Assembly (NCBI GenBank): GCA_964422865.1
Contig: CAYRCU010000009.1
Location: 1 to 33,672, forward strand
DNA from: CAYRCU01 sp964422865
GTDB lineage: Bacteria > Patescibacteriota > Microgenomatia > UBA8517
Direction: 5' to 3'
Length of the DNA stretch: 33,672 nucleotides
A model generated the notes under the pieces. That model saw nothing but the letters and a program-made list of their open reading frames with translations. It had not been told where the DNA came from and did not search any database. How positions within the stretch are numbered: the first letter of the stretch is position 1; each line of letters begins with the position of its first letter. Below, one piece after another: positions 7,500 through 13,500 of the stretch. The translations under genes were made by a program, and so were the position numbers.

Positions 7500-7758
7500 G
7501 GTTGAGTTTTCAAAAAGGTTTATTAAATCTCTCAAAAAAGCTCCCAAGAAAGTGCAAGCTTCGTTTCGCAGTCGTTTAGAGATATTTATGACGGACAAGT
7601 TCAATCCGATTTTAAACAATCATCCGCTAGCAGGAAAATATCAGGGGTATAGGAGTATAAATATAACGGGAGATTGGAGGGCAATTTTTAGGGAATATGA
7701 GAGCAATAAAACTGCATATTTTGTCACAATTGATACGCACAGCAATTTGTACAGGTAG
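7492..7758 (+). CDS. RelE/YafQ-type toxin (mRNA interferase family)
   Basis: 88 aa from a GTG inside the antitoxin gene, with AAAGG just upstream. The body RVEFSKRFIKSLKKAPKKVQASF, then HPLAGKYQGYRSINITGDWRAIFRE and FVTIDTHSNLYR, has the arrangement of RelE/YafQ/ParE toxins: a basic N-terminal helix, a core G-x-R-S strand and a terminal histidine-containing strand. Family members cleave ribosome-bound mRNA or, for ParE, poison gyrase. The HPL-G motif and terminal H-x-N-x-Y favour the YafQ/RelE group. The 20-bp repeat copy R1 begins 8 nt after the stop. Confidence 0.88.
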   Translation: MIRVEFSKRFIKSLKKAPKKVQASFRSRLEIFMTDKFNPILNNHPLAGKYQGYRSINITGDWRAIFREYESNKTAYFVTIDTHSNLYR

Positions 7759-7766
7759 TAAAAAAC

Positions 7767-7960
7767 AGTGAACTTTGTTGGAACCTCTTTGTTAAGCGAG
7801 CAATAATTTCCAAATGTTTAAGGTATCCGATTTTATATTGATTAACCTAGGAGTGTATCGTTTGTAGTTAGATTGCAGGGCCAATAAACCATGTTGGGGA
7901 TTGTTTTAGTCATTCAATCTTTTAGTAAGTTGCAGAGACCGGTGTACTTTGTTGAAATTT
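7767..7960. repeat. three copies of dispersed repeat R (R1-R3)
   Basis: R1 is AGTGAACTTTGTTGGAACCT at 7767-7786, identical over 20 bp to copy R4 at 12592-12611. R2 (about 7872-7902) carries ATTGCAGGGCC then AATAAACCATGTTGG. R3 (about 7930-7960) carries TTGCAGAGACCGGTGTACTTTGTTG and abuts the stop codon of the HEAT gene. With R4 and R5 they fit one element of about 31 bp: TTGCAGGGCC followed by the 20-bp string above. All are in the same orientation and sit at gene borders. No other function is seen in this intergenic stretch except the MazG remnant. Confidence 0.65.
7771..7846 (-). pseudogene. remnant of a MazG-like gene
   Basis: Minus-strand translation gives NQYKIGYLKHLEIIARLTKR, which aligns with SQYKIGYFMPLEIIVRLTEE of the intact MazG-like protein at 16925-17239. 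At DNA level 7791-7840 matches 17146-17195 at about 40 of 50 positions. An in-frame TAG lies at 7849-7847, directly upstream of the matching block. There is no start codon, and the similarity stops about where repeat R1 begins. It is a short decayed paralogue fragment, not a gene. Confidence 0.7.
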
Positions 7961-8951
7961 ATTGTTTAGGATCTTTTTTTCTGTCAATATGTTTTGTGAT
8001 TTCGCTTTTAATCCATAAGGCAGAATTTCTAACTTCTTCGTTTTCGTCTTCACAGAGTTGTAAAAGGTCTGCTGAGCAGTGTGGAAGAAGTTTCCAGGTA
8101 TGTTTTGTTAGGACTTGTAAGGCTGTTTGCTTCACCTCGGGATCGGGATCTCGCAGACCTTTTAGAACTATCTCTTGTGGTTTATTGATCTCGTTGAATC
8201 TGCTTCTGACGAGCAATACCATGCAGTTTCTGATTTCAGGAGGACTGTCGTCTATGAACATTCTGGCAATTTGATCAGGAGGGAGAATTGTGTGAGAGGC
8301 ACTCCATAAGACGTTGCCAGCTACTTGTCTTACTTCTTCTGATTGATCTGTAGTAAATGGAATAATCCAGCTTAAAAGATCCTCAAAAGTTTTTCTCTGA
8401 TTGTGAATAACACTTAATACTTTACTTCTTACCCTGGGGTCGGGATCGTTGCTGAGAGTTTTGAGAAGATTTTCGACGTTATCTACTTCAGGATAATTTT
8501 TGTCTGTTGCTTCAAGCGCCGTGATTCTAACTTGTGGGTTGGGATCTTTTGATTGATTTAGAAGTAGGGTGTTGGAGTCCGGTATTTCTGAGAAGTGTGC
8601 ACCTAAAGCAGAGGTGGACTCTTTTCTTACTTCCCAGCACTCGTCTGCCAGGTGGTCGACAATCAAGTCTTGTGCCTTTTCTTTTGGAAGTTTGTCAAAG
8701 TTAAGTCGCACGGCAACCATGGCGCGGGCTCTGATTATTGGTTCTGTATTATTTAGCGCAAGGTGAAGCAATGTTTCGAAATTTGCTATTTGGTCGGCGT
8801 GATTACTGCAAAGTATGTCCGTTATGGCGTGTTTGAGGATAAAGCTTGGTGATTTGAGCAGAGTGGGATCTGGTTCAATTTGGGCTCCTGACCTGAGATC
8901 GTGCATGTAGTGTGCGTATATGTGGTTTGCTCGGTCTATCTCGAGAGACAT
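7959..8951 (-). CDS. HEAT-repeat protein
   Basis: 330 aa built almost entirely of tandem helical repeats of about 30-37 residues. Examples are NNTEPIIRARAMVAVR, ADECWEVRKESTSALG, KDPNPQVRITALEA, NDPDPRVRSKVLSVI, RDPDPEVKQTALQVL and EDENEEVRNSALWI. The D-x-x-x-x-V-R-x-x-A-L pattern is the HEAT/PBS-lyase HEAT signature. Such solenoids are protein- or nucleic-acid-binding scaffolds, and no catalytic domain is attached. It has a near-consensus promoter. The stop codon touches repeat copy R3. The specific partner cannot be inferred. Confidence 0.85.
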   Translation of the reverse strand: MSLEIDRANHIYAHYMHDLRSGAQIEPDPTLLKSPSFILKHAITDILCSNHADQIANFETLLHLALNNTEPIIRARAMVAVRLNFDKLPKEKAQDLIVDHLADECWEVRKESTSALGAHFSEIPDSNTLLLNQSKDPNPQVRITALEATDKNYPEVDNVENLLKTLSNDPDPRVRSKVLSVIHNQRKTFEDLLSWIIPFTTDQSEEVRQVAGNVLWSASHTILPPDQIARMFIDDSPPEIRNCMVLLVRSRFNEINKPQEIVLKGLRDPDPEVKQTALQVLTKHTWKLLPHCSADLLQLCEDENEEVRNSALWIKSEITKHIDRKKDPKQ

Positions 8952-8961
8952 TTACACAAGG

Positions 8962-8991
8962 AGTTTAAATTGGTTTATCCTAGAGTGTCAA
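8962..8991 (-). promoter_or_regulatory. promoter for HEAT-repeat gene
   Basis: Minus strand TTGACA (8991-8986), an 18-nt spacer and TAAACT (8967-8962). The ATG lies 10 nt downstream of the -10, so the 5' leader is at most a few bases. Confidence 0.65.
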
Positions 8992-9107
8992 TGTTTGTTG
9001 TGGATTTACTGTACTGGATTGTGAAGCGGAGATTGGCAGGTTTTGGATGGGTGTGACTTTGAATACGGTTTTGTTTAGGATAATGAAATGATAAAATGGG
9101 TAAGATT

Positions 9108-9329
9108 ATGGCGAGAGTTGAGATGGATCCGGTTCGGCTTGGGAATCTAGAAGTTGGTTGGTGGAGAGCACACAATGAAAAGAATAAATCGAGAATGGCA
9201 CAATTTCTTGTAGAACAAAATGTTGCATTATATGGTTTTACGCTTGAGGAGGCAAGAGAAGAGTTAACTAAAATATTCTCAATGAAAAAATTAAACCAAA
9301 ATTGCAGGAAGTGGAGTTTTAGGTCATAG
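9108..9329 (+). CDS. small conserved-looking hypothetical protein
   Basis: 73 aa from the ATG at 9108 (an ATG four codons earlier, 9096, is an alternative). The core LGNLEVGWWRAHNEKNKSRMAQFLVEQNVALYGFTLEEAREELTKIF has no low-complexity character and a strongly patterned helix-turn-helix-like alternation. I have an impression of similar small proteins in other Patescibacteria but cannot name a family. It lies about 100 nt before the RiPP promoter in the same direction. A DNA-binding or regulatory role is possible but not shown. Confidence 0.6.
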   Translation: MARVEMDPVRLGNLEVGWWRAHNEKNKSRMAQFLVEQNVALYGFTLEEAREELTKIFSMKKLNQNCRKWSFRS

Positions 9330-9426
9330 CTCGACTTGAAAAGTGTTGTTAACAGACTATTTGTTGCTGAATTCATAGATATTTATTTTTGGTTTTGGCG
9401 TGGTTGGCCACCACACTAATACAAGA

Positions 9427-9455
9427 TTGATTGGTGGATGCTTTTTGGATATAAT
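9427..9455 (+). promoter_or_regulatory. strong sigma-70-type promoter of the RiPP operon
   Basis: TTGATT (9427-9432), exactly 17 nt, then TATAAT (9450-9455). It is the best-formed promoter in the window. A leader of about 48 nt follows, containing the perfect hairpin CAGACT-TTCG-AGTCTG (9461-9476, UUCG tetraloop) and a consensus AGGAGG (9497-9502) 7 nt before the precursor ATG. Confidence 0.8.
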
Positions 9456-9509
9456 TTGCTCAGACTTTCGAGTCTGCAAAGTCCGGCTTAGTTTTAAGGA
9501 GGGTTGGCT

Positions 9510-9704
9510 ATGGTCAGCCAACAACCAGCCGGAAGTCGTATTGTCACCCGGGAAGTGGAACGTGCTGCCAAGTTGAAAGAGGCGAAGGCGGCGCAAGTAA
9601 CCGGATCAAGCGGACAGCGCTTGTCTGGTAGTGGCAATACGGGGCACGACAACTACGCAAACTACGTTGACACCATTTATACCAGATATGGTGACGGGCG
9701 CTAA
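9510..9704 (+). CDS. candidate RiPP precursor peptide (Tyr-rich core)
   Basis: 64 aa from the ATG at 9510; an in-frame TTG two codons upstream overlaps the Shine-Dalgarno spacing and is rejected. Residues 1-28 form a charged helix-like leader (TREVERAAKLKEAKAAQ). Residues 30-45 are a Gly/Ser linker, and the C-terminus is DNYANYVDTIYTRYGDGR. The core holds four tyrosines (49, 52, 57, 60) in two Y-x-x-Y-x-D repeats, giving Y-A-N, Y-V-D, Y-T-R and Y-G-D tripeptides. Aromatic-x-(N/D/R) tripeptides are the substrate type of three-residue cyclophane-forming radical SAM enzymes, and a radical SAM/SPASM gene follows. The peptide has no Cys, so sactipeptide or lanthipeptide chemistry is unlikely. No dedicated exporter or protease is adjacent. 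Confidence 0.8.
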   Translation: MVSQQPAGSRIVTREVERAAKLKEAKAAQVTGSSGQRLSGSGNTGHDNYANYVDTIYTRYGDGR

Positions 9705-9751
9705 CGTCTAGTCTGACCCAATCTAGATAAGGTGTCGCGAAGTTGTACCAG

Positions 9752-9788
9752 GTACGAGAGGGTCGCCTCTTAAAACTTCCTCTCGTAC
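9752..9788 (+). promoter_or_regulatory. intercistronic hairpin between precursor and maturase
   Basis: A perfect 10-bp stem GTACGAGAGG (9752-9761) / CCTCTCGTAC (9779-9788). A shorter alternative, AGAGG-gtcg-CCTCT (9757-9770), uses part of the same left arm, so the two structures exclude each other. No U tract follows, so it is not a simple terminator. It may protect the upstream precursor mRNA or set the precursor-to-enzyme ratio. Confidence 0.65.
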
Positions 9789-9825
9789 GCACTTTCCAAA
9801 ATTAACAATTCAAGGAGATGCAAGG

Positions 9826-10926
9826 ATGATGAGAAGCTTGACTGTAATTGTCAAACCTGTTGGCTCAAGTTGCAATGCGGCATGTGGCTATTGCTACAAT
9901 AACCCTGATCGAGATTTTGTAGAAATTGACCACATGGATCCCGATCTCTATAAGCTCCTAATAACCCAGCTTTCGCAGATGGATCTGTGGTTGTTGACTG
10001 TGATGTATCACGGCGGAGAACCGTTGCTTGCAGGTCGTGATTTCTACACAAACGCGGTACAGCTACACAAAGAGCTGCTCTCTGACATTCAGCTGAAGCA
10101 CTTGCTGCAGACCAATGGCATGCTGATCACGCCTGAGTGGGTGGATTTATTCACCGAGCATAAGTTTGATGTGGGGGTGAGTGTCGATGGTCCGAAGCAT
10201 GTTCACGATTTGCAGCGGAGAGATCTTGTAGGGCGAGGGACTTTTGATCGTGTGATGTGCGGCATCAACTTTTTGCGTGAAGCAGGGCTGAATTTTGGGA
10301 CTAACGCGGTAATCACCAAATACAGCCTGCCATATGCGCTGGATATCTACGAGTTTTTCAAGAGTGAGGAATTTTGGAGCTGCGACTTCTCGCCATGTGC
10401 TGAGTTTGATCCGATCAGCGGCCAGATGTTTCCTTTCTCTCTGACTCCGCGGGAGTATGCAGATTTCATGCTCAAGCTTTTTGAAATCTGGCTCAAAGAG
10501 GACAATCCTGATTTCAACATACGCCGTTTCAGGGAACTGATTCAGGCGTCTATTGGTGGCTATCAGGAACTTTGCACATTCCAGCACGCCTGCGGAAACT
10601 ACATTACTGTCGAGTTTGACGGGAATGTATTTGTTTGTGGGCGCTTTGCCGGTAGTAACGCGTCGCTCATCGGCAACATTACAGAAACGTCATTTTCAGA
10701 GCTGCTGACATCTGAGCGTTTCAAAGCTATCACAGATGAAATGAATTCCGATAAGGAGCAGTGTATCGGATGCGAATGGGAGCCGCACTGCAAGGGCGGT
10801 TGCTCTTACTACAGACATTTCCACACAGGGAGTTTCTCGGGAGACAACTACTTTTGCGAGGCATACAAACGCATGTTTCAGCGTGTTGATGAATTGGTTT
10901 CTCCGATTGCATCACAGCTTTCTTAA
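9826..10926 (+). CDS. radical SAM/SPASM peptide maturase
   Basis: 366 aa. The radical SAM cluster motif is C16-N-A-A-C20-G-Y-C23, with GGEP at 63-66 for SAM binding. The C-terminal SPASM domain has all expected auxiliary cysteines: C256 x14 C271, then C313-x2-C316-x5-C322-x3-C326 and a distal C344, with extra C250. Such enzymes install carbon-carbon, thioether or similar crosslinks in ribosomal peptides using a 5'-deoxyadenosyl radical. With the upstream Tyr-rich precursor, a cyclophane-type (Xye/Grr/Fxs-like) crosslink is most likely; I infer this from core sequence, not family search. An AGGAG sits 8 nt before the ATG, and a second ATG follows immediately. Codon choice (many CTG, GAC, CGT) differs from neighbours, suggesting transfer. 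Anaerobic-sulfatase-maturase-like function is the main alternative. Confidence 0.9.
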   Translation: MMRSLTVIVKPVGSSCNAACGYCYNNPDRDFVEIDHMDPDLYKLLITQLSQMDLWLLTVMYHGGEPLLAGRDFYTNAVQLHKELLSDIQLKHLLQTNGMLITPEWVDLFTEHKFDVGVSVDGPKHVHDLQRRDLVGRGTFDRVMCGINFLREAGLNFGTNAVITKYSLPYALDIYEFFKSEEFWSCDFSPCAEFDPISGQMFPFSLTPREYADFMLKLFEIWLKEDNPDFNIRRFRELIQASIGGYQELCTFQHACGNYITVEFDGNVFVCGRFAGSNASLIGNITETSFSELLTSERFKAITDEMNSDKEQCIGCEWEPHCKGGCSYYRHFHTGSFSGDNYFCEAYKRMFQRVDELVSPIASQLS

Positions 10927-10953
10927 GCTGGAAGCTGAAGGTGCCCGGTGGAG

Positions 10954-10995
10954 GCGGGGCGAGTATCGATCTGTTATAAGCCCCGCTCTTTTTTG
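10954..10995 (+). terminator. rho-independent terminator of the RiPP operon
   Basis: GCGGGGC (10954-10960) pairs with GCCCCGC (10980-10986) and is followed by TCTTTTTTG. It lies 28 nt after the maturase stop. The descending arm and U tract overlap the last codons of the convergent transglutaminase-like gene. Confidence 0.85.
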
Positions 10996-11504
10996 TATTT
11001 TTCCCTGAATTTATAAAACTTTTCTTCAAGACTATCTCGATTTTTAATACCCAAATCCCAGGAATCCAAGCCCTTATCATATATAATCATGCCAGAAGTG
11101 GGGTATATTGATATCGAACCTTGGGTTGGATCTACATAAAGCCGCCTTTTGTTAACTGATACTTCACCAATGACATGTCCGTGTATTTTAGTTTCATCGC
11201 TTTCCAGCCACTGCCGGCTTAGCAATTCAACGTACTTTGTTGGGATACCAGCTGCGCGACTTAAAGCAATAAATATAAGTGCATAATCAGTGCAACCGGT
11301 AGAATATTTGTCTGAGAGAATTTGATCTGCTGTGCGAAGTCGAAATACATCAGGGCGCTCTCGATTCATTTTGATGTTTTCACCAATCCACTTCAGCATT
11401 TTTAAGATTGTCTCTAGTTCCGAATTGGCTTTGAGCTCTTTGGCCAGTGATTTGATTTGGGAAGTTAATTTTGTTTGCAGACCTTCTTGAAGGAATCTGT
11501 TCAT
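10974..11504 (-). CDS. transglutaminase-like superfamily protein
   Basis: 176 aa from the ATG at 11504. The segment RTADQILSDKYSTGCTDYALIFIALSRAAGIPTKYVE carries the nucleophile C71. IHGHVIGEV supplies His (108 or 110) and LYVDPTQG supplies D125, forming the Cys-His-Asp triad of transglutaminase-like proteases and amidases. No signal peptide is visible, so it is probably cytoplasmic. It faces the radical SAM gene tail to tail. A functional link to the RiPP (for example leader removal) is possible but the opposite orientation weakens it. Its ATG overlaps the end of a broken HAD-like frame (ATGA-type overlap). Confidence 0.82.
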   Translation of the reverse strand: MNRFLQEGLQTKLTSQIKSLAKELKANSELETILKMLKWIGENIKMNRERPDVFRLRTADQILSDKYSTGCTDYALIFIALSRAAGIPTKYVELLSRQWLESDETKIHGHVIGEVSVNKRRLYVDPTQGSISIYPTSGMIIYDKGLDSWDLGIKNRDSLEEKFYKFREKYKKERGL

Positions 11505-11715
11505 ATGCAAATTATAGCAGAAGCAATTTTGTTATTATGCTTGGTTCTGTCAACTTTTTCGGTTGAGACCTCAGTTAATTTAAACTCACCATTCTCATAC
11601 ACGACCTTTTCTTTTTTCCAAGTTTTGGGATTCAACCCAGTTTTATCATATTCGCTAATTTTACTTCGATTTGGTTGTTGATAGGACCATCAAAGTCTAA
11701 AATTGTTAATTTCAT
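11501..11715 (-). pseudogene. frameshifted HAD-like gene remnant
   Basis: From the ATG at 11715 the frame reads MKLTILDFDGPINNQ, the start of a HAD-superfamily hydrolase with the D-x-D nucleophile motif, and stops at a TGA after 27 codons. Another frame then stays open, reading KISEYDKTGLNPKTWKKEK and FKLTEVSTEKVDRTK, to a TGA at 11503-11501 that overlaps the transglutaminase start. The simplest reading is one gene of about 70 codons broken by an indel near 11660, or a HAD start fused to another fragment. Normal HAD proteins are about 200 aa, so even the joined frame is truncated. Confidence 0.55.
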
Positions 11716-11742
11716 AGCTGAATTTTACTACATTGATGTATA

Positions 11743-12270
11743 ATGTGCTTTGATGTGGATTATCCAACGTCATCTTACAGTTTTAAAGGTATTGAAGTCA
11801 CAATGACGTGGATGCGTGATGATGATATGGAGAAGTTTTCTCCTGTTACACAAATTTACGCAGTAGTATTCAACGACAAAGGTGAGATCCTAATTGCTCG
11901 TGAAGCCGAAGATGGTAAATGGCAGATCTCCGGAGGTAAACCTGAAAGGGATGAAAATTTCAGAGACACAGTTGCACGAGAACTATTGGAAGAAGTCGAC
12001 GTGCAAGCTGGAAAAATTTATCCACTAGGTGCTCAGAAAACAGAAATACCTGGAAATCCTAACAAGGAAGAAGGAGATCTCTTCTATCAGCTTAGGTGTG
12101 TAGTTGATTTAGGAGAACTGTTACCACAGACACCTGATCCAGACAGGGGAAACGTATGGCAAAGAAAATTTGTTCCCGCTGAAGAGATAACTTCTTACAT
12201 AAAATGGGGTGAAGTTGGAGATGCAATGTTTGCAGACGCTATCAAACTTTGGAAACAAAGGCATCAATAA
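11743..12270 (+). CDS. Nudix hydrolase
   Basis: 175 aa. The Nudix box runs GGKPERDENFRDTVARELLEEVDV, matching G-x5-E-x7-REL-x-EE-x-D/G with REL and EE intact. Upstream VTQIYAVVFNDKGEILIARE is the first strands of the fold. Nudix enzymes hydrolyse nucleoside diphosphates linked to another moiety. A TATAAT at 11739-11744 overlaps the first ATG, so the true start may be the GTG at 11755 or the ATG at 11803; the N-terminal DYPTSSYSFKGIEV looks coding, which favours 11755. It is followed 8 nt later by a truncated second Nudix gene. Confidence 0.82.
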   Translation: MCFDVDYPTSSYSFKGIEVTMTWMRDDDMEKFSPVTQIYAVVFNDKGEILIAREAEDGKWQISGGKPERDENFRDTVARELLEEVDVQAGKIYPLGAQKTEIPGNPNKEEGDLFYQLRCVVDLGELLPQTPDPDRGNVWQRKFVPAEEITSYIKWGEVGDAMFADAIKLWKQRHQ

Positions 12271-12278
12271 TATGTACG

Positions 12279-12482
12279 ATGGCAAGGACTGGGATACGAG
12301 CTTCAGCAATAATAATTAGAGATAATAAAATTTTATTAGTACATCGTAAAAAGGACGGTAGGGAATACTGGGTTTTCCCTGGTGGGGGGATTGAAGATTA
12401 TGAAAAACCAGAGGAAACAGTAAAAAGAGAAGTTTTCGAGGGGACAAATTTGAGGATTTTGCGTATAATGCAAGCTAATTAA
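12279..12482 (+). pseudogene. truncated second Nudix gene
   Basis: 67 codons from the ATG at 12279. RTGIRASAIIIRDNKILLVHRKKDGREYWVFPGGGIEDYEKPEETVKREV is a typical Nudix N-terminal half. The box then decays: the expected REL-x-EE-x-G reads REVFEGTNL, losing one metal-binding Glu, and a stop comes 13 codons later, removing about half of the domain. The end coincides with a new TATAAT (near 12465) that serves the next fragment. A catalytically active product is unlikely. Confidence 0.65.
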
Positions 12483-12485
12483 CTT

Positions 12486-12593
12486 ATGAAGGAAATTGCA
12501 ATTACACCTCAAATGTTTATTCAAACTCCACATATTAAATGCCCATACTGCTCTGAAAAAGAATTCGGTGTTTTGCCATTCTGCAGGGGCTAG
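12486..12593 (+). pseudogene. N-terminal fragment of a zinc-ribbon protein
   Basis: A 35-codon frame, MKEIAITPQMFIQTPHIKCP followed by YCSEKEFGVLPFCRG. The C-P-Y-C pair begins a zinc ribbon that normally needs a second Cys pair downstream. The frame stops inside repeat copy R4 (ctgcaggggcTAG), so the repeat, or the event that placed it, has cut the gene. Its length is too short for the CFGVL-type ribbon proteins I recall, but that family link is only an impression. Confidence 0.5.
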
Positions 12594-12611
12594 TGAACTT
12601 TGTTGGAACCT
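12582..12611. repeat. dispersed repeat R, copy R4
   Basis: CTGCAGGGGCT followed by AGTGAACTTTGTTGGAACCT. It shares 20 identical bases with R1 at 7767-7786. It ends at the stop codon of the minus-strand Nudix gene and provides the stop codon of the plus-strand zinc-ribbon fragment. Confidence 0.7.
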
Positions 12612-13155
12612 ATTTTAAGAAGAAAAGATTTAATGCTGCTATGGATATTCCACACTCAATTTGATTGTTTCTTATCATTTCTTTCAAATCTGGGACCCTT
12701 ATTTTAACTACTTCTAAAATGGTTTCATCTCCTTCTTGAAAAGCTACTGCTAACTTTGACGTATCAAGATCAGTGGCTAAATAAACATATATAAAGGTTG
12801 TTTCGTGCCCGGGACCAACATAGAAACTGCCAAGCTTTTCCCATGTTTTTGCTTTTATCCCTGTTTCTTCGTTAAGTTCTTTTTTTGCGTGTTTGAGAAT
12901 ATTTTCATCTCCAGTTACACCCCCAGGCAAATCAAGAATGGTTTTTTTAATTGGGTATCTGTATTGCCGAACCATATATATGGAGTTGTCTTTGTCTAGG
13001 GCTATTATGAACGCACCAGTGTCTTTCTCTATGTATCCGTAGATACCTTTTCCCCCATCAGGAAGAATGACAGTGTCTTCTTTCACTTTTATCCAAGGAT
13101 TTTGATATACCAATCTTGATTTAAGTTTCTTCCAATGTCTGCTTTTGTTGCCCAT
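12610..13155 (-). CDS. Nudix hydrolase, ADP-ribose pyrophosphatase-like
   Basis: 181 aa. The Nudix box LPGGVTGDENILKHAKKELNEETGI has KEL instead of REL but keeps EE and G. The N-terminal part WKKLKSRLVYQNPWIKVKEDTV and VRQYRYPIKKTILDLPGG match the NudF/ADP-ribose pyrophosphatase pattern, with the downstream FYVGPGHETTFIYVYLA segment. Likely substrate is ADP-ribose or an NDP-sugar. TATAAT (13167-13162) ends 6 nt before the ATG, so the mRNA is predicted leaderless. The gene is neatly bracketed by repeat copies R4 and R5. Confidence 0.88.
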   Translation of the reverse strand: MGNKSRHWKKLKSRLVYQNPWIKVKEDTVILPDGGKGIYGYIEKDTGAFIIALDKDNSIYMVRQYRYPIKKTILDLPGGVTGDENILKHAKKELNEETGIKAKTWEKLGSFYVGPGHETTFIYVYLATDLDTSKLAVAFQEGDETILEVVKIRVPDLKEMIRNNQIECGISIAALNLFFLK

Positions 13156-13182
13156 GAGGAAATTATAACACTTCGAGGCTAA

Positions 13183-13213
13183 ATTGCAGGGCCTAGTAAA
13201 CTTTGTCCAGGTA
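13183..13213. repeat. dispersed repeat R, copy R5
   Basis: TTGCAGGGCCTAGTAAACTT followed by TGTCCAGGTAC. It matches R4 over most of its length, with a divergent right end that runs into the CCATACGA hairpin at 13207-13228. It lies just upstream of the minus-strand Nudix gene. Confidence 0.6.
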
Positions 13214-13228
13214 CCATACGATACCTGG
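13207..13228. repeat. hairpin with CCATACGA loop, copy 1
   Basis: Stem CCAGGTA (13207-13213) / TACCTGG (13222-13228) around the 8-nt loop CCATACGA. Copy 2 at 13584-13607 has the identical loop but a different, fully paired stem. Confidence 0.65.
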
Positions 13229-13239
13229 TAATACAGGAA

Positions 13240-13500
13240 CTAGATAGCAAAGAAGTCTTTAAGCATGGTCATCAGAGTTGTTCTTCCTTTGTTTGACTTA
13301 AGATATTTTTCTCTTCTTTTGGCATCAGACTTTGAGAGATATGCTTCGTAGAAGATTAATTTCAAAGGAGTATAATGTTTGGTTGATTTGGATTTACCTG
13401 AATTGTGTTCTTTGACACGGTGCCGAAGGTTTTCGGAGTAGCCAATGTAGATAAAGTCTTTTTGTTTGTTATAGAGGATATAGATGTAGAAGAACTTCAT
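13240..13500 (-). CDS. GIY-YIG domain nuclease-like protein
   Basis: 86 aa, a single GIY-YIG (URI-type) domain. The first strand is FYIYILYN, then FIYIGYSENLRHRVKEHNSGKS with the G-x-S-x-x-L-x-x-R-x-x-x-H catalytic block, and a terminal YLSKSDAKRREKYLKSNKGR carrying the conserved Glu in the A-x-x-R-E-K motif. Stand-alone proteins of this kind are common in Patescibacteria; the family cleaves DNA in repair or mobility contexts, but the role of the short form is unknown. It sits between the two CCATACGA hairpins. Confidence 0.9.
   Translation of the reverse strand: MKFFYIYILYNKQKDFIYIGYSENLRHRVKEHNSGKSKSTKHYTPLKLIFYEAYLSKSDAKRREKYLKSNKGRTTLMTMLKDFFAI

Noticed and set aside
7891..8274. Plus-strand 127-aa frame
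   Set aside because: It is antisense to the HEAT-repeat gene, which has clear repeat periodicity and a promoter; this frame is Ser/Cys-rich shadow sequence.
9544..9792. Minus-strand frames over the precursor peptide
   Set aside because: Composition is Arg/Trp-rich shadow, no ribosome site, and they oppose the strong promoter and Shine-Dalgarno of the precursor.
7767..13213. Integron attC sites
   Set aside because: Repeat R lacks the paired RYYYAAC/GTTRRRY core sites and the long imperfect palindrome, and no tyrosine integrase is visible.
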